Positions 57,089 to 64,000 of a DNA stretch of 64,000 bases are shown here, piece after piece (the first letter of the stretch is position 1; the number at the start of each line of letters is the position of its first letter). Both the position numbers and the translations under genes were made by a program. Below the pieces are notes generated by a model that worked only from the letters and a program-made list of their open reading frames with translations, had not been told where the DNA came from and searched no databases. This stretch comes from Streptomyces spirodelae (lineage in GTDB: Bacteria; Actinomycetota; Actinomycetes; Streptomycetales; Streptomycetaceae): contig NZ_JAFFZN010000014.1 of assembly GCF_017676385.1 (NCBI RefSeq), positions 123,141-187,140 on the forward strand, read 5' to 3'.

Positions 57089-59287
57089 ATGGAGACGTCC
57101 CGCCAGCCGACCCTCGACCTGGGGGAGTACCGCGCTGTCGAATGCCTCGACCCGGAGAGCAGCGGGGTGAACCGCTGGCTGGCAGTGGGGCCCGACGGCG
57201 CGCCGTCCATCGTGATGGCGCCGGACAGGACGTGGGCCGACGATCCCGGCTACCGGCTGCGCTTCTGGTCCGAGGCCAACAACTCCCGGCGGCTCACCGG
57301 CCGGGGCACGGCTCCGGTCCGGCAGGTCTCGTCCGCGCGAGCAGGCGTCCCGTGGGTCGCCTACGACTGCTTCCCCGCCCTACCCCTGACCGCCGCGCTG
57401 GCCGCACACGGAGGACCACTTCCGGCACCGGTGGTGTGGAACCTCGGCGTACTGCTGGCCGAGGCCGTACTGCGCGCCCACACCCAGGGCCTGGTCCACG
57501 CGGGCATCTCACCCCAGTCGGTCCTCGTCACCCACCAGGGCGCCCTCCTCACCGGCTACGGCCTGATGCGGGCGGCAGCGGTCGAGGGCACCGAGCGGCC
57601 GGTCGTCCCCGGCGTCGACGAACCGAGCCTCCCACCCGAACAGCGCCCCGGCAGCACCCGACCGCAACCCCCCGGCGACATCTACGCATTGGCCTCCGTC
57701 CTGCTCCTCGCGGCAGCGGGTCACTCGCAAAGCAGCCTGTCGGCGGAGCCCGGCGGCGTACTGGCCCGCTGCCACGCGACGGATCCCGCTCAGCGGCCAC
57801 CAGCGGAGGAGCTGTTGCAGGCGCTGCGCGGGGCGGCGCCGGGCAACGGGGGCGAGCTTCCCCCGCGAGTCGTCGCCGCTCTCGACGCGCAGGCATCCCG
57901 GCTGCCCGCCCCGCCGACTTCTGTACCTTTCCCGGCACAAGCCCAGGTGGGGGAGCGGGTAGTTCGCCGTGCGGGCGACCAGGGCACAACGGCGACGGCT
58001 GCGGCAGTATCATCTCCGTCCTCCTCCGGCTCCCGGTTCTCGTCGTCCACGCCGTCGCGCCGCACCTTGCTCGTGACCGCTGCTTCGGCGACCGCCGGGC
58101 TGGCGGTTGGCACGGGCGGTGTGGCCGCCTGGCGGCGGTTCGCCCCCGAGAGCCGCGAGCGCGTGCCCCGGCCACCCCGTGGAGTGGCACCCGCTCCGCT
58201 GTGGCGTTTCCCCCTTCCCGAACGGGACCCCACCGGTCAGCTTCCCCTGCTCAGGGGACGGACCCTGATCATCAGTCACAAAAAGGGAATACTCGGGGTC
58301 GACGTCCACCGGGGGAAGAAGTTGTGGTCACGCGACGATGTGCTGCCGTCCCGGCTGCTGGACGCCGGCGGTGGGAACATCGTGGTGGCCGGGGGGCAAG
58401 ACGGCGAGTTCCTCCTGCTCTCCGCACGTTCGGGGCGGATCAAGTGGCGTGAGAAGAAGTACTCGGCGGTCGAGTCGTCCAACCAGATGACCCTCCTGCT
58501 GGCCGGGGCAGATGGTGTGGTGTGGTTCCTCACGGAGGATTACGGTGCGGACGACGGCACGAAGATGGCCGTTGTTGCTTACAGCCTTCGAAAGCGCAAC
58601 AAGCTATGGCATGCCCCGTTGCCACCGGACTACGTCGAGACCGTGACACAACCCGCGGAAGGAACCGCCGGGCCGGCGTTGCTGCGTTCTGAACTGCTCA
58701 TAGCCAACACAGGTTTCGGTGCGGCGGAGCAGTATTTCACCTATATCGCCCTGGACCGGGAAAGTGGCCGACGGAAATGGAAGAGGGAGTATCAGGATCT
58801 CGGCATAGAGACTTCCGATCTTGTGCTTCCCCGGGGAGACAACACCCTCATTGCTGGAATTGTGAACGGTCTCAGGTCGATGAGTCTGTCCAGTGGAAAG
58901 GAACGTTGGACGGTCCCGGTCGAGGGAGGGGTGGACGACTCATCGGCCATGCGGAACGGTGTTCTCTATGCCACCGACAGAAAGTTGACCAGCTACGCGG
59001 TGGATGTCCGGACCGGCAAGGTGAGGTGGAAACGGCCGCACGAGAATCCCGAGGTCGAGGGCCGCGCACTCGGCGGAATGACTCTCACCGCCTCCGGCCG
59101 TACCCTGCTGCGGACCGGCCCGGCCGAGCTCGACGCTCTCGACCCCCAAGACGGCTCACTTCGGTGGCGGCTTGCCACGGCCGGCACCCGGGAGTTGTCC
59201 GGTCGGCCGGGCAACGCGGTGGTCAGTGCCGAAGGTGTGGCGATCATCGACAACCATGACAGCATCTACGCGCTCCCCGTGGACTGA
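57089..59287 (+). CDS. Pseudokinase-beta-propeller membrane protein 2
   Basis: A 732-residue paralogue of the preceding gene. The kinase-like domain (LGEYRAVECL start, about residues 1-235) has HAGISPQSVLVT in place of HRDLKPxN and TGYGLMRA in place of DFG, so it is also a pseudokinase. A Ser/Thr/Pro linker follows, then SRRTLLVTAASATAG with one membrane helix, then an eight-blade-like propeller of repeated Trp-containing strands (KLWSRDD, IKWREKK, RWTVPVE, VRWKRPH). ATG 57089 is preferred over 57044 because it matches the start of its paralogues and has GGAG 9 bases upstream. Confidence 0.85.
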   Translation: METSRQPTLDLGEYRAVECLDPESSGVNRWLAVGPDGAPSIVMAPDRTWADDPGYRLRFWSEANNSRRLTGRGTAPVRQVSSARAGVPWVAYDCFPALPLTAALAAHGGPLPAPVVWNLGVLLAEAVLRAHTQGLVHAGISPQSVLVTHQGALLTGYGLMRAAAVEGTERPVVPGVDEPSLPPEQRPGSTRPQPPGDIYALASVLLLAAAGHSQSSLSAEPGGVLARCHATDPAQRPPAEELLQALRGAAPGNGGELPPRVVAALDAQASRLPAPPTSVPFPAQAQVGERVVRRAGDQGTTATAAAVSSPSSSGSRFSSSTPSRRTLLVTAASATAGLAVGTGGVAAWRRFAPESRERVPRPPRGVAPAPLWRFPLPERDPTGQLPLLRGRTLIISHKKGILGVDVHRGKKLWSRDDVLPSRLLDAGGGNIVVAGGQDGEFLLLSARSGRIKWREKKYSAVESSNQMTLLLAGADGVVWFLTEDYGADDGTKMAVVAYSLRKRNKLWHAPLPPDYVETVTQPAEGTAGPALLRSELLIANTGFGAAEQYFTYIALDRESGRRKWKREYQDLGIETSDLVLPRGDNTLIAGIVNGLRSMSLSSGKERWTVPVEGGVDDSSAMRNGVLYATDRKLTSYAVDVRTGKVRWKRPHENPEVEGRALGGMTLTASGRTLLRTGPAELDALDPQDGSLRWRLATAGTRELSGRPGNAVVSAEGVAIIDNHDSIYALPVD

Positions 59288-59291
59288 TCGC

Positions 59292-61463
59292 GTGCTCTCT
59301 CCTCTCGTACACGACGACCCGCAGACCCTTGGCCACTACCGGCTGATCGCCAGACTGGGCAGTGGCGGCATGGGTACCGTCTATCTCGGCAGGTCCCAGC
59401 GTGGGCGCACCGTCGCCCTCAAGACGCTGCACCCTGAATTCGCCGCCCAGCGGGAGTTCCGCACCCGGTTCCAGCTGGAAGTCGACGCTGCCCGGGTCAT
59501 CGGAGGGCACCATGGGGCCGAGGTCGTCGATGCTGACGCCCTGGCCGAGACACCGTGGATGGCGACCGAATACGTGCTCGGACTTCCGCTGGACGACCTC
59601 GTGACCGTGTGCGGGCCACTGCCGGGGGCGGCCACCCGGGCGGCCGGTGCCCGGTTGTGCGGCGCGCTTGCCCAGCTGCATGGTTCGCACGTCGTGCACC
59701 GTGACCTGAAGCCTTCCAACATCCTCATCACGGCTCAGGGCCCCAAGATCATCGACTTCGGCATTGCGCGAGCAGCCGGTGACGACCGGCTCACCAGGAC
59801 CGGAGCGGCAGCGGGCACTCCCGCCTTCATGTCGCCGGAACAGGCCACCGGCCAGGAACACACGCCAGCCGGTGACATCTTCGCCCTGGCCGGCGTTCTG
59901 GTCTTCGCTTCTAGCGGCCACGGCCCGTTCGGGACCGGCCAGACCGCCGACCTGCTCTACCGTGTCCGGTACAGCCAGCCGGATCTCTCCCAAGTGCCGG
60001 ACGAACTGGTGGGCGCGCTGGAGCGTTGTCTGGCCAAGGAACCGCAGGAGCGGCCGACTGTTCAGGAACTCGGCCGACATCTGGGCGGCATCGCCGGGAA
60101 GTTCGAGGACTTCCTTCCCGATCCGGTGCTCGCGGAGATTCTGCGGCGCTGCGGCGTGGCGTGGGAGGTTCCGCCGCCCCGCTTGCCCGCGCCGCCGCTC
60201 GGGGACTCCGCGCCCGCGCCGCCGGAAGCGGCGCGGAGTGTCGGTCGCCTTCACCTGACACGGCGGCGGGCGCTGATTCTGGGCGGTGGCGCGACGCTCG
60301 CCGCTGCGGCAGCGACCGGCGGAGCGTGGGCGCTCTTCCGGCCCGACGGCGCTTCCGCAGCCAAGCAAGCCCCGTCGCCTTCTTCTGGGAAGGGGGCCGC
60401 AACCGCGCCCAAGCCCAACTGGCAGCGGCGATTCGGCGGGGAGTCCCTGCAGCCGGCGATGACGGGGGATTACGTTGCGGTTGTCAGGGACGGCCGCCTC
60501 ACCACCGTCGATATGGAGGGAGAGGACGCAGGTACCAACAGGAACGTGCAGGACGAACCCCTCGTCACCGACCGCGGGCATTTCTACGGCGTGAGCGACG
60601 AGCTCATCCTCCACCGTGTGAACGCAAAAACTGCCGCATTCGGTGAATCGGTCGCCGATTTGAACGACCTTGAACTGCGGGATCTCAATGTTCACGGCCC
60701 GATCCTGATTGGTGCCTACAAGGGAACCGTTGTCGTACAGGGCATGCCGAAGCGCGGTCCCGACGACACGCTGAAGCGGCACCTCGTCGCCCTGGACACG
60801 GAGACCGGAAAGATCCGGTGGCGCGACAAGACGGAGATGGGAGCGAAAGTCGCGGCAGCGGTGCGGGGCACGCTGATCCTGGTCGACGACATCGGAAGAA
60901 TCTGGGCGATCGACATGGCGAAAGGGAAGGTGACTTGGTCGAGGAAATTCGATCTGCTGATGGACGCGGGCTCGTCCGTCGGCGTCGACCCTGACGGCCA
61001 CATCTACCTCGGCCTGGACGAGATCTTCGCGCTCCGGGTTTCGGACGGAAAGACGATATGGCGCTTCGGTAAGGGGAGGTCGCTGCAGGCGCCGCCGGGC
61101 CAGAAGAGCAAGCCGTACTACGGCACGCCCCTTTACAAGAAGGGCATCGTCTACTTCCTGGAGCCGGGAACCGGTGTGGTCGCCTTGGACGCACGCACGG
61201 GAAAGCTGCGCTGGGAGGCCGAAGCCGGCTGGGCAGTGGAAGTTCCGCCCGGTGCCGTACCTGCCGCCGGGGACCAGTATCTGTACTTCCCCTCCAGGGG
61301 GTCTCGACTGGTCACCGCCTTCGACCTGAAGACCCGCGCGGTGAAATGGGTCTACATCGACCCGGACAAGGTGTTGGGCCCTCCGACCCTGATGCCACAC
61401 CACGGCTCACACCAACTCGTGGTCGCCACCGACCGACGGGTCCTCGCCCTCCCCCTCAAGTGA
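59292..61463 (+). CDS. Active Ser/Thr kinase-beta-propeller membrane protein 3
   Basis: A 723-residue protein kinase fused to a propeller. All catalytic motifs are present: glycine loop GSGGMGTVYLG (about residue 23), Lys in VALKTLHPE, HRDLKPSN (about 137), DFGIAR and SPEQATGQ. The kinase domain spans about residues 16-265. LTRRRALILGGG begins one membrane helix, followed by a PQQ-like propeller with GKIRWRDK, VTWSRKF, LRWEAEA blades. The GTG start overlaps no neighbour and lies 5 bases after the previous stop. Likely a transmembrane receptor kinase with an outer sensor. Confidence 0.93.
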   Translation: MLSPLVHDDPQTLGHYRLIARLGSGGMGTVYLGRSQRGRTVALKTLHPEFAAQREFRTRFQLEVDAARVIGGHHGAEVVDADALAETPWMATEYVLGLPLDDLVTVCGPLPGAATRAAGARLCGALAQLHGSHVVHRDLKPSNILITAQGPKIIDFGIARAAGDDRLTRTGAAAGTPAFMSPEQATGQEHTPAGDIFALAGVLVFASSGHGPFGTGQTADLLYRVRYSQPDLSQVPDELVGALERCLAKEPQERPTVQELGRHLGGIAGKFEDFLPDPVLAEILRRCGVAWEVPPPRLPAPPLGDSAPAPPEAARSVGRLHLTRRRALILGGGATLAAAAATGGAWALFRPDGASAAKQAPSPSSGKGAATAPKPNWQRRFGGESLQPAMTGDYVAVVRDGRLTTVDMEGEDAGTNRNVQDEPLVTDRGHFYGVSDELILHRVNAKTAAFGESVADLNDLELRDLNVHGPILIGAYKGTVVVQGMPKRGPDDTLKRHLVALDTETGKIRWRDKTEMGAKVAAAVRGTLILVDDIGRIWAIDMAKGKVTWSRKFDLLMDAGSSVGVDPDGHIYLGLDEIFALRVSDGKTIWRFGKGRSLQAPPGQKSKPYYGTPLYKKGIVYFLEPGTGVVALDARTGKLRWEAEAGWAVEVPPGAVPAAGDQYLYFPSRGSRLVTAFDLKTRAVKWVYIDPDKVLGPPTLMPHHGSHQLVVATDRRVLALPLK

Positions 61464-61496
61464 TCCCAAGTGACCGAAGCTTCCGTGGAGTACGCA

Positions 61497-63578
61497 ATGA
61501 ACCCCCTTGGCACCGGTGATCCTCTGCGTCTTGGGCCGTATCGGCTGGTCGGGGTTCTGGGGGCCGGGGGGATGGGGAAGGTGTATCTGGGGCGGGACGT
61601 TGGGGGGAGGGCGGCGGCGCTGAAGGTGTTGCGGCCCGAGTTGGCGTACGACGCGGGGATGGCGCAGCGGTTCGTGCGGGAGGCGCAGGCGGCGAGTGCC
61701 GTGCGGAGCAAGGGCGTGGCGCGGGTGCTGGGGGTGCAGACCGAGGGCGGGCGGCCGTGGATCGCCACCGAGTTCCTGGCCGGGCCCACCCTGGAGGAAG
61801 CCGTGGAGCGGCACGGCCGGCTGGCGGAGGCGGCGGTGCGGGCGCTCGGCGCGGTGCTGGCGCGGACGCTGTACGACATCCACGCAGCGGGCCTGGTGCA
61901 CCGGGACCTGAAGCCGTCGAACATCGTGCTGACGTCCGGCGGTCCCCGTGTGATCGATTTCGGTATCGCCCGGCCGGAGCACGGGCTGACGCTGACCACC
62001 ACCGGGCAGGTGCCGGTCACGCCCGGGTACGGGCCGCCGGAGCAGGTGCTGGGGCAGCGTGTGGGGCCGGCGGCCGACGTGTTCGCGCTCGGCGCCGTGC
62101 TCGCCTTCGCGGCGACGGGCGAGCGCGCCTTCACCGGTGAGCATGTGGCGGCTGTGCAGTACGAGGTCGTGCACGGGCAGCCCCGGTTGGGCGGGCTGCC
62201 GCCAGGGCTGCTGCCGCTGGTTGCCTCCTGTTTGGACAAGGAGGCCGGCCGGCGGCCGGCGCCGGACAGGCTGGGGCAGGAGCTCGCGCCGCCCCGGGGT
62301 GCGGACCGGGAGTGGCGCAAGGGCCCGCTCGCCGAGGACATCGCCGAACGGGAGCGTGCCGCCCGCCGGTTGACGGCGCTGCCCACCGATGCGGCCGGGG
62401 ACACGCCCGGGGAGGCGCGGAGCGGCCCCTCGCGGCGGCGGCTGCTCACCGCTCTCGCGGGCGGCGGCGCGCTGCTGGCGGCCGGTGGCGGCGGCGCCTG
62501 GTACTGGCTCGGTGGGGAGGAGGACGGCCGGCGGAACGGGGCGCACGAGTGGGACGCCGAACCGCTGTCGGACTACAGGAGCGGCAAGCCGCCGAACCCG
62601 TTGTGGGGTCCTCGCACGGTGGCCCGCGACGGGGGTCCGGTGCCGCTGCCGGTGCGCGATGTGGTGGTCGTCGCGGCGAAGGGCGGGGGGCTGCACGCGT
62701 ACGACGTGCGCGACGGCCGGCGCCGCTGGAAGGACGACGTCTCCGTGGCGGACGACGGAGGGCTGCTCGCGGCGCCCGGGGAGCGGCCCACTGTACTCGT
62801 CACCACCTCGACCGGTGACGTTTTCGGGATCGGTGCGGACGGCAAGGACCGCTGGACGGCGCCCGCCGAGGCGGTGACCCTGCTCGCGGCCGACGCGGAC
62901 GCGGTCTACCTCGTCACCAAGGGCGGCAAGCTGCGCGCAGTCGGCCTCACCTCGCACCGGCCCACCTGGACGGTGCGGCTCCCGGTCCGTTCCACGGCCG
63001 AGCACCCCGCGCGCGCTGCGGTGGCCAAGGGGCGGCTGGTGATCCACGGCTCGGACGGCAAGGTCGTCGGCGTCGACACGGCGAACGGCCGTACGGTGTG
63101 GGGTCCGCGTCGGCAGAGCGCCGAGGGCGCGGCCCTGGTTCCCGCGATCACCCGGGGCGTCGTCCACCTCGGCGGCCGCAGCCTCTCCGCACTCGACCTG
63201 GCCGACGGCTCCGAGAAGTGGACCGAACCAGCACCCGGGGACACCGGGTGGGGCGCACCCGCCCTCGACGGCGAGGTGCTCTACGCGGCGCACGGGGCCG
63301 ATGTGGAGGCCCGTGCCACGGCGGACGGCGCGAGCAGGTGGACGGTGACGCTCAACACCACGACGCTCCCGAAGGACCCGCCGACCGTCCAGCGCGGCAC
63401 GGCGTGGGTGGCCATGCACGAGGACGGCACCGACGGCATCGTCGCCGTGGACACGCGCAAGGGCGCTCAGGCATGGACCTTTGTGCAGGGCGCGGCCGGT
63501 CCCTGGCGGTCGGCCGCGGCGGGCAACCGCGTCTTCCTCCTCCAGGGCGAGACCCTCACCGCCATGCCGGTGATCTGA
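61497..63578 (+). CDS. Active Ser/Thr kinase-beta-propeller membrane protein 4
   Basis: A 693-residue protein closely related to the preceding kinase. Motifs are intact: LGAGGMGKVYLG (about residue 21), Lys in AALKVLRPE, HRDLKPSN (about 134), DFGIARPE and PPEQVLGQ. SRRRLLTALAGG starts one membrane helix followed by a PQQ-like propeller (about residues 365-693). ATG 61497 is chosen over GTG 61470 because GGAG lies 8 bases upstream and it matches the paralogues. It is followed by a WXG100 gene. Confidence 0.92.
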   Translation: MNPLGTGDPLRLGPYRLVGVLGAGGMGKVYLGRDVGGRAAALKVLRPELAYDAGMAQRFVREAQAASAVRSKGVARVLGVQTEGGRPWIATEFLAGPTLEEAVERHGRLAEAAVRALGAVLARTLYDIHAAGLVHRDLKPSNIVLTSGGPRVIDFGIARPEHGLTLTTTGQVPVTPGYGPPEQVLGQRVGPAADVFALGAVLAFAATGERAFTGEHVAAVQYEVVHGQPRLGGLPPGLLPLVASCLDKEAGRRPAPDRLGQELAPPRGADREWRKGPLAEDIAERERAARRLTALPTDAAGDTPGEARSGPSRRRLLTALAGGGALLAAGGGGAWYWLGGEEDGRRNGAHEWDAEPLSDYRSGKPPNPLWGPRTVARDGGPVPLPVRDVVVVAAKGGGLHAYDVRDGRRRWKDDVSVADDGGLLAAPGERPTVLVTTSTGDVFGIGADGKDRWTAPAEAVTLLAADADAVYLVTKGGKLRAVGLTSHRPTWTVRLPVRSTAEHPARAAVAKGRLVIHGSDGKVVGVDTANGRTVWGPRRQSAEGAALVPAITRGVVHLGGRSLSALDLADGSEKWTEPAPGDTGWGAPALDGEVLYAAHGADVEARATADGASRWTVTLNTTTLPKDPPTVQRGTAWVAMHEDGTDGIVAVDTRKGAQAWTFVQGAAGPWRSAAAGNRVFLLQGETLTAMPVI

Positions 63579-63729
63579 CCGCACTCGGCGGCAGGGGAGA
63601 CCGGGACCTGCTCCGTACGGCGATACACGGCTGTTGACGCCCTGTGACACGAACGGGCCCAGCGCGGGAGTGACTTGGGCTACCGTGCTGCAAGACGTGC
63701 CAAAGCCGGATAACGGGGAGGGTTTCCTG

Positions 63730-63996
63730 ATGGGAATGAACGGTGCCGACCTTGAGCGCCTGCGGGAGCTCGCGGGGAAGTTCGACGGTGACGCGAACAC
63801 GCTCCAGGGGCTGATCACCAGCCTGCAGAGCGCCTGCAACGACAGCGGAGGGTACTGGACCGGTGGTAAGGCGCAGCAGTTCCGCAGCGAGTGGGAGGGC
63901 CTGAAGCCGACGTTCGACAAGTTCGTGGAGACGCTGCGGGAGGCGGGCACCGCCGCGCGGACCAACGCGGACAACATCGACCACGCCACCAACTGA
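63730..63996 (+). CDS. WXG100 (ESX/type VII secretion) family protein
   Basis: An 88-residue helical-hairpin protein. MNGADLERLRELAGKFDGDANTLQGLITSL forms helix 1; the WXG turn is in GGYWTGGKAQQF; helix 2 follows. This is the WXG100 fold of ESX/T7SS substrates. GGGAGG lies 7 bases before ATG 63730. It is the last gene in the window and is separated from the kinase array by about 150 bases. No eccC ATPase or membrane core of a T7SS is in the window, so the secretion partner, if any, lies beyond the end. Confidence 0.9.
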   Translation: MGMNGADLERLRELAGKFDGDANTLQGLITSLQSACNDSGGYWTGGKAQQFRSEWEGLKPTFDKFVETLREAGTAARTNADNIDHATN

Positions 63997-64000
63997 CCCA

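Noticed and set aside
61407..63992. Minus-strand open frame of 861 codons opposite the last kinase gene
   Set aside because: Repeats of Arg, Pro, Gly and His with no domain; the plus strand has an intact kinase-propeller gene and a WXG100 gene.
1..64000. tRNA, rRNA, riboswitch and biosynthetic gene cluster search by eye
   Set aside because: No cloverleaf with a conserved TTCGA arm, no rRNA segments, no known riboswitch cores and no PKS, NRPS, terpene or lanthipeptide genes were seen.

Overview
The window is about 72% G+C with strongly GC-biased third codon positions, and its gene content points to Streptomyces or a very close actinomycete. Markers are a conservon operon, an EfeUOB iron importer with an actinobacterial iron box, Scr1-type HTH/DUF397 pairs, a group 1h (old group 5) [NiFe] hydrogenase, SPW-repeat and DUF574 proteins, and Ser/Thr kinase-propeller fusions. 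I see no rRNA, tRNA, CRISPR array or intact insertion sequence.

Layout. 0-3 kb: a conservon (cvnA end, B, C, D and a P450 as cvnE). 3-5.7 kb: a secreted DUF4232 protein, a nearly gene-free stretch of about 1 kb with a perfect 16-bp hairpin, a coiled-coil protein and a small repeat protein. 5.8-8.4 kb: a Tat-exported PL8 polysaccharide lyase. 8.6-16.8 kb: a complex-I-like operon holding only membrane-arm subunits (nuoA, H, J, K, L, M, N) plus one odd soluble protein that looks like a cofactor-less NuoB-NuoD fusion. 16.8-19.4 kb: a TetR regulator divergent from a DHA2 exporter, then a decayed stretch. 19.8-22 kb: an HTH/DUF397 module with several very small genes. 22-25.6 kb: efeU-efeB-efeO on the minus strand. 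25.7-28.4 kb: exported aldose 1-epimerase, DUF574 methyltransferase and a Cys-pair protein.

28.4-45.7 kb is a redox and stress island: a PoxB-like TPP enzyme, an enolase-superfamily enzyme, a 1052-residue FAD/Fe-S D-2-hydroxyacid dehydrogenase, unaccompanied ctaD and ctaF, a lone cytochrome b, a CBS-pair protein, a DUF2231-Rieske fusion, a large catalase, an SDR, a methyltransferase with a CDGSH protein, and a hemerythrin. It runs into the 45.8-52.5 kb hydrogenase operon (a 591-residue protein, small and large subunits, NifU-like, DUF5947, a 68-residue protein and an Arg-rich protein with a C-terminal hydrophobic segment). No hyp maturation genes are in the window. My inference is that 28-52 kb encodes alternative electron entry (H2, 2-hydroxy acids, pyruvate) and spare bc1/aa3 parts for starvation or low-oxygen survival.

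52.5-64 kb: a YihY/BrkB membrane protein, an SPW-repeat protein and, divergent from it across two tight palindromes, four tandem kinase-propeller fusions. The first two are pseudokinases and the last two keep all catalytic motifs. The array ends with a WXG100 protein at the window edge.

The most unusual elements are the complex-I-like operon without redox subunits (the conserved Glu of NuoN is Leu, and the NuoB/D-like protein lacks Fe-S ligands) and the graded pseudokinase/kinase-propeller array ending in a WXG100 gene.
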